A stretch of DNA of 64,000 nucleotides from Lobosporangium transversale (lineage: Eukaryota > Mortierellomycota > Mortierellomycetes > Mortierellales > Mortierellaceae): NCBI RefSeq assembly GCF_002105155.1, contig NW_019028981.1:1032501-1096500 (forward strand), given 5' to 3'. The notes beneath the pieces were generated by a model that searched no databases, was not told where the DNA came from, and saw only the letters and a program-made list of their open reading frames with translations. Numbering within the stretch: the stretch's first letter is position 1; each line of letters begins with the position of its first letter. Shown in pieces: positions 47,626 through 57,750 of this stretch. The translations under genes were made by a program, and so were the position numbers.

Positions 47626-47678
47626 GATGTTAGCACATGACAGCAATTACCAACAACGTTACTAACTTTTTTTCTTAT

Positions 47679-47719
<41 letters not shown>

Positions 47720-49251
47720 CAATAATAGATCAAGAAATGCTTCTCAATGAACCCCGACCACTGTACGTGCAGCAGGGAATCCCATCCATGATGATGAACA
47801 TGACAGGACGGAAGGATTCTAGTCTAGCAAGGCTGGCAGTGTTGAGTCAACTGGATATGGACATTGACTTGGATTCGCCAGAACGAGGCAACACCCCCGA
47901 TAGTCTCGATGGTGGTGCTGTTGGTGGTGGAGGTGGATCACCTGGCCCAAGTCCAGCACAGCCTCTGAAGAAGAAGCGTGTATTCAAAAAGCTTAAAGAA
48001 CAACAACAGTCTTTGAACGAAGACTCGGACACTGGAACCAATACCACCACAAGTAGAATAACTAAACTTGGTAAGGGTCAACAGAAGAAGCGTGGAATGG
48101 TATCGGCATCAACATATACAGCAGAATTCGGTAAAAAACCATCTGCAGGGAGTGCTGATGGAGGAGATGATGAGGAAGATGAAATCGATACTGGTACGAC
48201 AAACAAGGCAGCGAAGTCAGGTGTCCATAAGACGAGTGGTCGATCAACACCAGTACCGCAACGTCCTCGCAAATACCCGTGCTCTTTTGAAGGATGCTCC
48301 AAATCATTTATGGACAAGTTCCATTTGGATCGACATGAGGCTCGTCATATCACAGAAGAGATTGTTTGTGGGATCGATGGATGCACCAAGGCTTATAATT
48401 CAATCAGCACAGTCCGTCGACATCAGAGTATTATGCACAAGGATCAAAAAGAGCAGGTTGAGCAGGAGCAAGAAAGATTGTTGGAACATGAACGTTTGCA
48501 GAAAGCGAGAATGCAGCAAAAGAAAAAGGAGCGGCTATTGCGGGAGCGAGAGGAGGAAGAGAGAGGAGGGGTGAAAAGAGGTGGAGAGGGGGAAGAAGAG
48601 GAGGATGATGGGGATGATGAAGATGACCAGGATGAGGAGGATGAGGAGGATGAGGAGGATGAAGATGAGAGGAATGAGGAAGAAAGAGAGATGAAGGTCG
48701 ATAATGATGAGGACGATGAAAATAATAAGCTCGATGATAATAATAATGAAGAAGAAGATGAGGAGGAGGAGGCTTTGATCCGCTCCAACAGTAAGGACAT
48801 TAATGATGATTATAATAATAAGACTAAAACCAAACAAAGTGGTAATGGTCGCCGAGGCGGAAGTAATAGCGTTAGAGGCAGTAGAACGGACGCGGGCGGT
48901 CCAAAGAAACGAGGTTCAAGGAAATCCAAGGCGACTGCTGCCACTGCAGCGGCTGAAGATGCAGAGGTTGAGAGGGTGAAGATGGCACTGGCCTTAAAGG
49001 ATGTTAAGGATGCAGCATATAGACCTTGGATGGACAGTAAGGACGCTCAGATTCCGATTCCGATACGAACGTCGTCATTTTCGCCCTCATCTTCTTCTTC
49101 AGTTCCAAGGGATGCGATGAAGCATAATAGTACTGAAGGACCAAGGCTGCTGCAACAACAACAACAGCAACAGCAACTGCAACAGCTGCAACAACAGCAA
49201 CGGAAGGAGCAAGAAAGGAGACATGAACAAGAATCCATCATGATCGATTAG
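45900..49251 (+). CDS. regulator with both a Zn2Cys6 cluster and two C2H2 zinc fingers
   Basis: Four exons: 45900-46009, 46144-47099, 47204-47590, 47729-49251; 991 residues. Zn2Cys6: Cys 81, 84, 91, 98, 101, 111 (CARCRMKKTKC, then C-x2-C-x9-C). C2H2 finger 1 (about residues 669-690, YPCSFEGCSKSF...H-x3-H) and finger 2 (about 699-721, VCGIDGCTKAYNS...H-x4-H). Between them is a conserved-looking block, RRARKWGRASNVFQTLGGEV then DQEMLLNEPRPLYVQQ, split by intron 3. The rest is disordered: Ser/Gly-rich, an Ala run (near 46540-46578), and very acidic stretches (DDEDDQDEEDEEDEEDEDE). A nuclear DNA-binding role is implied by the two zinc domains; partners and targets are unknown. All three introns contain 16-31-base A runs, and two of them begin GTAAAA. 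Intron 2 has two in-frame acceptors, 47203 and 47218. Confidence 0.88.
47593..47622 (+). repeat. 30-base poly(A) directly after a 5' splice site
   Basis: Exon 3 ends TTCGG and the intron reads GT followed by 30 A residues. A second A run (47686-47716), preceded by T residues, lies upstream of the acceptor of the same intron. Confidence 0.9.
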
Positions 49252-49346
49252 AAATACACAGATGTGTGTCCTTTTATTATTCATCTATTTTATATTCCCT
49301 TGATTGTTTTGTGTATCATAGACTATGGCTTACCTTAATTAAAGAG

Positions 49347-49389
<43 letters not shown>

Positions 49390-49844
49390 ATCGGACTTTC
49401 TTTGCCTCGAACTTGCACTTGAAGCGATTCTTTACTTCGTTCTACTCTCAAAGTTTGAAGAAATATGACTTTAGAAGGCAGGATAAAGTGCTTTTGAAGG
49501 ACGGCAGGTCTGTTGAGGGCTTGACGCTGTGTTTTATCGTTGAAAAATATTTTGTAGGCAGGTATGTGAATACGAGGGCAAGTGAGCGTAAGATGTGGGC
49601 CCACATACCACACCCAAGGGTTATTTATTTTATTATCAGAAATCAATACATCTAAATCTCACAAGTCTACACGTTTAATCGCAGAACGTCGTATATAGAA
49701 GGCGTACACGTGAATGCTTGTATTTACAAGACGTACTATGGACATGTTAGATTTTGATTAAATGATTAAATGATTAAATATACTTTAGTTTTAACGATTT
49801 TGCTGGTGTGGAGCTGGTGTCATTTGCGTATTATGAAATATACA
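49252..49844. other. intergenic, 37-base A run
   Basis: 3' flank of the regulator gene with an A run at 49351-49387 and AATGATTAA repeats near 49760-49785. No supported gene; frames over 49335-49655 are created by the A run. Confidence 0.5.
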
Positions 49845-50546
49845 TCAATCGTCCTTCTCCTCCGCCTCCAATTGCAGCTCAGGCACCTTTCCTTGTAGTT
49901 TAAGTATCTCGCTATCCTTTTTCTTTGCCTTTCAGCAGCAAGCCATTCCCCTTTTCAGCCTTCTCTTTGGCTTCCAGTAGCCGACTACTCATCTTGTTGT
50001 CCTTCTCTTTGGCTTCTAGCAGCAATTCCACAATCCTCTCAAGATTAGAATTGGTTATCTCGAACCGTGTGTTGTTTTGCATAGATAATGGTAATAGAGG
50101 GCCCTGAGAGACTAGATTTGTCGACTTGCTTGATATAGGCAAATGGCTAGCCATGCTTGCTATTGTTGTCGTTGTCACTGTCACTAACTGCGACACTTCT
50201 GTAATGACGTCCAGGACCTTGTAAGTATAGAACACAATGCGCAGATGCTCGATTCTAATGAGATGCAAGTATGCCAAATTGGTTTCCTTCGTTTTCTATG
50301 TTGAAAAAGTCGCAATTGGTGCGGCACGTACTATAATCAATAATAAATATGCCTGTTTCCATCAGGAACGGAATAGGAAGTTCCTCCAACTTATATCGCA
50401 ACGCACCGGGAAACACGTCTCGGATGTTTTTGCAAAGTCACATAGCAAGATGAGTTGGCATTGCCCGCAAAAGTGGAAGCAACTCTGACACAGACTTTTT
50501 GAATGATGCCAGCCTTTCGAAATTGTTGATACTGATACTCCGCCAT
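49845..50546 (-). pseudogene. broken copy of the coiled-coil/LRR gene, truncated before the repeats
   Basis: Minus strand. From an ATG at 50546 the sequence reads MAEYQYQQFRKAGIIQKVCV, closely matching the N-terminus of the intact gene at 52897. A one-base change around 50407 shifts the frame, after which NIRDVFPGALRYKLEELPIP continues in the new frame. The linker KVLDVITE and the coiled coil (LLLEAKEKDNK...) follow, and a second one-base change near 49925 precedes KDSEILKLQGKVPELQ and a stop at 49845. The middle domain and all LRRs of the intact relative are missing. Upstream DNA (about 50610-50690) also resembles that upstream of the intact gene, so the duplication included the promoter. 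Confidence 0.8.
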
Positions 50547-50820
50547 TTCGATGCATCGATGCATTGATTCCCTTCCCCCCCTTTTTTTTTTTTCAACTTC
50601 GCGTGCAAGTGAAAATACTTATTCGTCAGAAACCTTTTTGGACTAGCTTGATGGAGCTATTGTACTTGATTAACCGTCTTTACTGTTTCTATGTCATGTA
50701 GCCTGATATTTTATCATTGTAAGAAGCAGCCTTTCCTTGAATAAGAATGAAGTAATGTATTATTAAAATAAATGGGCTTTCAGCAAAGCTGACATGGGGG
50801 AATTACTCTGCAAGTAATCG

Positions 50821-50890
50821 AAGAACCAATATCGAAGAACTAATATCGAAGGACTAATATCGAAGGACTAATATCGAAGAACCAATATCG
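50821..50890. repeat. 14-base tandem repeat, five units
   Basis: Five units of AAGAACCAATATCG with CC/CT and GA/GG variants, between the broken copy and the 3' end of the intact LRR gene. Confidence 0.9.
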
Positions 50891-51040
50891 AAGAACTCAT
50901 TGCTTTGAAAAGTCAGTTATTTATTTAATTTTCTTAAATACTATATAAATGATCAAGTTACTCAAATGACGAAAAAAAAAAAGAAAGTCGTGCAGTATCT
51001 CAAACAGCAATAAGGCTCTCTGGTTATCGATTGAACACTC

Positions 51041-52897
51041 TCATTTATGGATGGTCAAGGTTGTACGAGCCTTGGTTGCCTCTGACAGCGCCAGCGCTCC
51101 TTTCTCTCCTATTGTATTGCCCTTCAAGTCCAAAGTGATCAAAGTTTTGTTAACCTTGAGTGCCTTGGAGAGCGCCAAAATTCCTTGATTCTCAATTAAG
51201 GTTTTCCCTAAGTTCAAAGTAATCAAGCTTGTATTAACCTTTAGTGCCTCTGACAGTGCCAGACTTCCTTTCTTTCCAATCGAATTGCTACTCAAATCCA
51301 AAATCGTCAAAGTATTGTTAGCCTTCAGTGCCGCTGATAATGCTATGGCTCCTTTAACCCCAATAGAGTTGCTTCCCAATTCTAAAATGGTCAAAGTTGT
51401 ATTAGTCTTGAGTGCCTCTGAGAGTGCTACAGCTCCCTTATCCTCAACTGCGTTGCGACATAAGTTTAAAGCTGTCAAAGACGTGTTAGTCCTCAGTGCC
51501 TCTGACAGTGCCACAGTTCCATCAACCCTGATCAAGTTGTTCTCCAAGTTTAAAATAGCCAGAGTCGTGCTAGTCTTGAGTGAATTTACAAGTACGGGTA
51601 ATCCGCTGGCTCCAATTGAATGAAATCCCATCTCAAATGTTAGCTTATGAAGGTGCGGCGGTCTCCTGGGCCATAAAATGAGCAGTTTTATGAGATCTGG
51701 AGGTAGAACAATATGTATCATTTTCATATTGCTGAGTTCTATGATGCGAGCAAGCGTTTCGTGCCCTTTGGATGTTGAAACCACTTTTTTGCTGGTGTTT
51801 CCTTGAGATCGCCCAAGCCCAAGTCGAAGAATCGATATACTTGAAAGAGTTAGCGCGCTCCCAAATGCTGCAAGATCAGTCTCTGTCCAATCCCAGTCGA
51901 ATGTAACGTCCAGGTCATAGACACGTTTTGCATTGGTTAGGGCATTGAAGAACTCTTCAGCTCTGTCTCTGGATTTTAATGTGATAGTCGCTTTGCCAAG
52001 GTGCAAATCATAACTGCCGCCATTCGTCTTCATTGCATTTTCTAACACTTTCTCTCCACTCTCTTTGTACGTCGAATGATGTTGCACTTTGTCATCCTTC
52101 TCCTTGGCCTCTGATTGCAGTTTAAGTATCTTGTCCTGCAGGCAAAGCACCTTGTCTTGCAGCCTAAGTATATCATCACCTTTGTCTTTGGCTTCCAACA
52201 GAAGACTAACTATCTTGTCATCCTTTTCCTTAACTTCCAGTAGTAGATTATTCATTGTATCTCCCTTCGCTTGGGCTTCCAACAGATTAATTTTCTCATC
52301 CTTCTTGCTGGCCTCCAACAGCAATTCTGCAATCTTCTCAAGATTAGAGTTGATCGCCTCGATTTGTGTATCGCTGGGAGTAATAAGAAATAAATTGAAA
52401 GATTGAATCAGATTTGATAATGGCAAAAGTGATTCTTGCGAGGCTTGATTTCCCGGCTTTCTCAATCCAGGCAAATGAATGACTGTATTGCTGTATATGT
52501 TGCTGTTGTTGCTGTTGCTGTTGCTGTTGATGTTGATGTTGTTGGGCTGTGGTGCCTCTGTAATGACATCCAGGACCTTATTAGGATAGAACGCAATACA
52601 TGGAGGCTCAATTCTATTATAAAGAAATATACTGAATTGAATTGGCTTGTCTTCTTTCCAGAGCAATCGATAAGGCGCGTCATAAGTAGCAGTATACCTA
52701 TTGCCATTAGGGTCTATAAAGAATGGAATAGGAAGTCCGTTCAACTTGAATCGCGCTGCATCTGGGAACGCGTCCCGAATGTCTTGCAAACTCACATAGC
52801 AAGATGGGTTGCCATTGCTTGTAAAAGTAGAAGCAATTCTGACACAAACTTTTTCAATGATGTCGGCCTTTCGGAATTGTTGGTATTGAAGTTCCAT
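51041..52897 (-). CDS. coiled-coil protein with C-terminal leucine-rich repeats
   Basis: Single uninterrupted frame, 618 residues, start at 52897 (MELQYQQFRKADIIEKVCVR). Order: an N-terminal module of about 95 residues (CYVSLQDIRDAF ... FFIDPNGNRYTATYDAPYRL); a linker with KVLDVITEAPQ and an Asn/Ser run; a coiled coil (about 165-290, repeated LLLEAK-KD/EKDDK heptads); a middle region (about 295-400, GKATITLKSRDRAEEFF, AKRVYDLDVTFDWDW); and six to seven 28-residue LRRs to the end (LTILDLSSNSIGKKGSLALS), of the ribonuclease-inhibitor/NLR type. There is no NTPase P-loop, so it is not a complete NLR; it may be a scaffold or recognition protein. Intronless, unlike most neighbours, and flanked by broken relatives, as expected for a fast-evolving family. 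Function unknown. Confidence 0.8.
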   Translation of the reverse strand: MELQYQQFRKADIIEKVCVRIASTFTSNGNPSCYVSLQDIRDAFPDAARFKLNGLPIPFFIDPNGNRYTATYDAPYRLLWKEDKPIQFSIFLYNRIEPPCIAFYPNKVLDVITEAPQPNNININSNSNSNNSNIYSNTVIHLPGLRKPGNQASQESLLPLSNLIQSFNLFLITPSDTQIEAINSNLEKIAELLLEASKKDEKINLLEAQAKGDTMNNLLLEVKEKDDKIVSLLLEAKDKGDDILRLQDKVLCLQDKILKLQSEAKEKDDKVQHHSTYKESGEKVLENAMKTNGGSYDLHLGKATITLKSRDRAEEFFNALTNAKRVYDLDVTFDWDWTETDLAAFGSALTLSSISILRLGLGRSQGNTSKKVVSTSKGHETLARIIELSNMKMIHIVLPPDLIKLLILWPRRPPHLHKLTFEMGFHSIGASGLPVLVNSLKTSTTLAILNLENNLIRVDGTVALSEALRTNTSLTALNLCRNAVEDKGAVALSEALKTNTTLTILELGSNSIGVKGAIALSAALKANNTLTILDLSSNSIGKKGSLALSEALKVNTSLITLNLGKTLIENQGILALSKALKVNKTLITLDLKGNTIGEKGALALSEATKARTTLTIHK

Positions 52898-54290
52898 TTC
52901 GGTAACAACTCGATTGATGAAGACAGGATGACAAGTGCCCCCTCATTTCTCTTTTGAGTAAGGGATGCAGTGTAGCTGTTTCTTGTTTCTGTTTTTGTTT
53001 TTGTTTTTCAACTGGGCGAGGTCTAATGTGGTATGGTCTCTGAATTTCAGATGCCCCTTCGCAACTTGTTGGGCTTAGTGAAGTTGTTGTGCTCAATTAG
53101 CCGATCTTGATCCCATCCAAGGCTCAATACCATTCTATACTATCCATTTATGATCTTTGACCGAGGTTGAAGTAGACCACTGTTGGTTATGGGATTGTTC
53201 TTGAATGATATCGGATCTATTATGACTAGCCATGGTGCCTTCCCCCACATTGGCTGGAGAATTAAAAAGCAACTTAAACTATTGAAATGAAGAGGATAGA
53301 CGTATGATGCGGCTTTGTCGTCCTCTCTTTGGGGATTTCTGGCGTACAGAGTTACAACCAGCAGGCCTAAAAGCTTCATGATGGGCTTGTTTTTGGTTTG
53401 CTCGTCTCGAGTTGGCAATTACTACTATCTGATGCAATTAAATGAGCATCAATCAGATCTTCTTCTTCTTCTACCTTCAGCTTGGTATCCAACAACGTTC
53501 TTACGGCTGTAAGCATTATTATTGTCAACACTATGTGCTGTAAGTTACGTCCTAATCAATTCAAATGTTTCCGGAATCGTAAAATGAAAACATGGGTCTA
53601 GAGAAAGGTCACCAGATATACGATAGGCCTGTATATACAAGCATACTTCTATCTGTCAGCACCATCACATTCTCTGATCTGTTTTCTGACACGGCTGTAG
53701 GAGTTGTGGCTGGATCAAAATACCGATCATTAATATTAAGGCTCACTCTTTACTGCTTGGATATGAGCTTGTGTATATGTCTTGGATATTTGCATTTATC
53801 GCGTCCCAACGTTGAGAAGTATTGTGATAAAAAGCAATTTCATAACCATCCAAGCCATCTTCCTTTTTGCGAAAGATGGAGCGAGAAATGGAGAAGTGAC
53901 CTGCAGACAGTGAAAGCACTGCGCGCATCGTATTCGAAGGAGCGCTAGGAGAAGTCAGAACATTAGAGAGATATATAGTATCCAAAGCCAAAGAATCTGG
54001 ATAAAACATGACCTTCCAAAATGTAGGATACAACTATGGCTTGTTCAAACGACCAGCTCCTACTGATTATGATCGCATCAGAGAACACTACCTTCTTCCA
54101 GTAACCGTCTAGTTTAGGCGGCTCTTGGCGAAATGCTTCTTCGAAAGGCATTGTGTTATTTGCTGCCACCCATTGTAGGAAACTGTGCGTTGGCCTTTCA
54201 TTGAATTAAAATAATATCCCGAGATATCAAATTTTCAAAACATTGACATGTAGACGCCGCTCTGACCATTTGGCTGCATATCCTCCTTAA
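52898..54290. other. accessory region with gene fragments
   Basis: Minus-strand frames with some coding flavour but no complete model: 53418-53140 (contains MKLLGLLVVTLYA, signal-like, then KNNPITNSGLLQPRSKIING and a stop), and 54170-53743, where EEAFRQEPPKLDGYWKK, SWSFEQAIVVSYILEG and a longer frame ending DAINANIQDIYTSSYPSSKE lie in different frames. These could be a poorly resolved spliced gene or decayed sequence. Nothing is assigned. Confidence 0.3.
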
Positions 54291-54299
54291 ATACCAGGC

Positions 54300-54620
54300 A
54301 AGCAACTCAAAGCCTGCCAGTTTTGAATGTCTCTGACAGCATCAAGGCTTCTTTTTTTCTTTTTTTTATCGATCGAGGCGCCTTCATTTATAAAGGGTCA
54401 AAGTCGCGTGAATCTTGACTACTTCTAACAGTGCCAAGGCTGCTTTCTCCCCTCCAACTTCAAAGTGCTCAAAGTTGTATTAGCCTTGAGTCCCTCCGAC
54501 AGTGTTAAAGCCCCTTTCTTCTCAATTGAGTTACACCTCAAGTTCAAGGTGGCCAAAGTGGTGTTAGTCCTGAGCGCCTTTGACAGTGCCACAGCTCCTT
54601 CATTCCCAATACACACTATG
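54300..54620 (-). pseudogene. LRR gene fragment
   Basis: Minus strand. Two to three LRR units are readable (LRTNTTLATLNLRCNSIEKK, then LSEGLKANTTLSTLKLEG) before frame breaks. The 3' end, with ttcatttataaagggtcaaag, matches the ends of the intact LRR gene and of the fragment at 15735. No N-terminal module or coiled coil nearby. Confidence 0.7.
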
Positions 54621-55416
54621 ATCAAATAAATAGCAAAATGACTAAATGTATGAACAATCAAGAGCATTGTACAAGAGTAATAGTCGAGGAGTGAGCTGAC
54701 AACCAAAAAGGAAAGACATGAAGGATAAGAGAAGACAACTCATTTATAGAGATGACCTTGTGGGCCCTCGTAATCAAAAAAAAAAAGGAAAAAAAAAAAG
54801 AAAAAAAAATGAAGGTTAGGTGAAGAGGTACCGTAATAACTGAGATTAAATAAGGTACTGTCTATCTACAAAGCATTCTAATAAACAATGCTCCATGTGT
54901 AATATCCTAGGTTTTTCTTCTTTGTCATCCTCGATCAGCACCTCGAGTATTTGGGCCTTTATATCATGGGATGGTCATAAATGAAAACTTCTTGAGGAAG
55001 ACAAGGGGTTCAATAAAGGTTAGGATACAAGACTCATTTGCCACACGACCAATATTCGCCGCGAGACATTGAACAGGGATAGGAGATGGCAACTTGGCAA
55101 GTAACGTATCATGCATGCTTCTGCTGCACAGTGTTAATGAATGCCTCTTTTGTAAGCAGATATAGCGGGGTATTTCCTTGTACAGAACCCCTTCGCCAAG
55201 GCCATCACCATCGTGTAAAAGCGACGATAGTGCCACTGACAGAAGTATTGGCCAGCTCTGCTGAGATACGTTCATCTGCGAAAAAACAACTATAAGCTCT
55301 TCCTTTTTCGGTTATTCCACATATAATACATCCTCAAAAGCCTAACAGATAATCACATGGACCTCTTTGCCAAATGTATAAACTTACATGCTGATTGAGC
55401 TGTTTGTCGAGGTTTT

Positions 55417-55450
<34 letters not shown>

Positions 55451-55950
55451 ATTGACTCTTTTTAGGCAACTGTAGAGGCCACATCGTAATTTTGTTTGGA
55501 TGATACGGTGGCTAGGTAGTGTCTTCTTCTTTGATCTTCTTCCTTTCCAACTCCTAAAAGACATTCTAGGACCCGATCAATGAAGCCTAGCTTACGTTTC
55601 GAGACTTCTGAGCTCTAGTTGCCTGAGTCTATGGCCAGACCGCCGAGGCATAGGGAACACTCGAATGAACAACACTCTGTTTTCCTCAAACAAGCAAATA
55701 GAAAAATCCATTCTTTAAGAAGCAGAAGATGAGGAGATCGCTCAGGAGCTTTAATATATAAACATAGCGGCTCCAGGCCTATTTTTTACACAAAGGGGAT
55801 GAGAAATAGGATAGGTACAACGGTAAGATCTTTATTACTTTTCTTTTTATTACTAATGTAATGAAGATTCTCTTTCCTTTTATCAATGGTAAGAACTGTA
55901 TCTAATTATGAATGGTATCTAAGCATCATTTTTTATTTTTTATTAATCTC
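54621..55950. other. intergenic with possible ankyrin-like remnant
   Basis: On the minus strand near 55270-55110 a frame reads SVQGNTPLYLLTKEAFINTV, reminiscent of an ankyrin-repeat turn (G.TPL..L), but it is surrounded by stops. An A run lies at 55419-55447. No gene is called. Confidence 0.3.
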
Positions 55951-57750
55951 TTAACGTACATAGGCCTTGCCATATTTTTGTCGAATGATCTCGCAACTGG
56001 GTGTTCCCATTTTTTGAGCCTCTTGCCACAATTTCGGATCAGCGCCCCAGAAGCCCATAGCTCTATTCCGAGCTTCATCTTTCTTCCGTCTTTCATCCTT
56101 ACAACGAACCTGCATATCTCTGAGATAAGCCAGCTCCACGTTTTCTTCCATCCGCTTAAACAATGGTCCGACGTGTAGGCCCTGGAGTGTGACATGATCC
56201 GGCTTCACGTTCATTTGTCGAGCACCTGTGGATTTGAATTCGAATTGCTGTCCTGGAAAATAAGTGTTCATGAACCGGACGTCGTTTACGAAATAAGGAA
56301 CATTTCTGATGGTAGTATGACGGGCGGTTGTGTATTGATCTTTTGGACGTAATGAAAAATCAGTAAGGATAGAGTTGGATGGTGATGATGAAGAAGAGTA
56401 ACTGGAATCAGATGAGAACAAACTTGACGTTAAGGTGACAAGGATGAGTAAAAAGAAAGGGAGCAGTTGAATGAAGCTTCCAAGACCACTTCCAAAGTCA
56501 TCGTTATTGAAGTTATTGTTCCTAGCTGCACGCTGCTGGCGCTGTCGTTGATGTTGTTGACGATAATGTTGTTGACGTTGTTGGTGATAATGTGTTTGTT
56601 GGGCCCGTGGTCTGGCAAAAGTTGTTGAATGTAATGCTATATATATTTTTCGATGAAGAAACCTCTCAAAACGTTAAAAAAAGAAGGAAAAAAAAAAGAA
56701 GGCAAGTACCGAATTAGCGAATAATAAATCCACTTACGGGTTCCAAATCCTCCGCCACCGAAAAACATGTTGAAGAGTTCTTCTGGTGAAATTTCTTCTC
56801 CATACGCTCCCCCTCTACGAGAATATCCAAATGGATGATGTCCTGTAGGTGTTGCGCGATCATAGTTAACACTGGAGTTCTTATTTTCATCAGGTCCATG
56901 CTGATCAAAGATAGCCCGTTTCTGAGGGTCACTTAATACCGTAAAGGCCTTGGACACGACTAAACAATGTTTTTAGAAGGAAAAAAAAATAAAAAAAAAT
57001 AAAGCTTGGTGGATGAGTATTATAGAGTGGACCATAGATCTGAGGCAAAAAAGAAAAAAAAATTGATAGTAATAATCTAAAGATCATCTTACTCTTGAAC
57101 GCTTCATCCGCTCCTGGTGCTCCATTTTTGTCCGGATGCATTTGCAATGCCAGCTTTACAAAAAAGAAAAGAAAAAGAAAAGAAAAAGATAAAAGAAGGT
57201 CAGAGACGTTGGAGAAGAATCCAAAGGTCTTATAATCAATTGTTGAAAATAATGAGATGTTGGCATTTGGCCTTTTTGTTGCTTGCTTTACCCTGCGATA
57301 TGCCTTCTTAATCTCCGTATCTGTGGCGTCTTTCTTTACTCCAAGGACCTTGTAGAAATCACCTCCTGAAGATCGAATGGTCTTGACCATGGCCACCTGT
57401 TCTGGCGTATAATCTCGTTCTACAGGCTTATGTGTATGTGCTGTTGAAGGAGTCGATCGTGACCTTAGTGGACTTGACGTTGGTCGAGCGGATGAATGCC
57501 CTGTCCCTGAAGTAGCTGGTGAGCTGTTTGTTCTATGTGAAGCATTGCCTGAAGCTGATGCCGAAGTTGTCGATGCTGATGCTGATTCCTCGGCTACTGC
57601 AACTTTTGTGATGAATGCTTCTCCTTGCGGTGTTGGGAAGAGCGAGATGGACTTGAGGCCAAACTTCCGAGCACTTTGAAAGTTTCCATTGTCCAAATGC
57701 CGCTGCGCAATGTCGAGGCATCTTAGAGCCTCATCCTTATTGACTTCCAT
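55951..57750 (-). CDS. ER-membrane J-protein, DNAJB12/DNAJB14 (Hlj1-like)
   Basis: Four exons, minus strand: 57750-57292, 57153-57093, 56959-56738, 56636-55951; 475 residues. N-terminal helix pair (MEVNKDEALRCLDIAQRHLDNGNFQSARKF, residues 1-30), a Ser/Thr-rich linker, then the J domain (about 130-195) with the catalytic HPD in MHPDKNG. A Gly/Phe-rich stretch follows (ELFNMFFGGGGFG), a Gln-rich segment, one membrane helix (FIQLLPFFLLILVTLTSSLF), and the lumenal DUF1977 domain. This is the DNAJB12/14 order; such proteins sit in the ER membrane with J domain in the cytosol and help Hsp70 in ER quality control. The exon 4 acceptor (atatatatag at 56637) is the only one that restores the frame; a closer AG at the next CAG would shift it. 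Confidence 0.92.

Noticed and set aside
48444-48837. Poly-Ser and poly-Ile minus-strand frames
   Set aside because: Complement of the GAG/GAT-rich acidic coding stretch of the dual zinc-finger gene.
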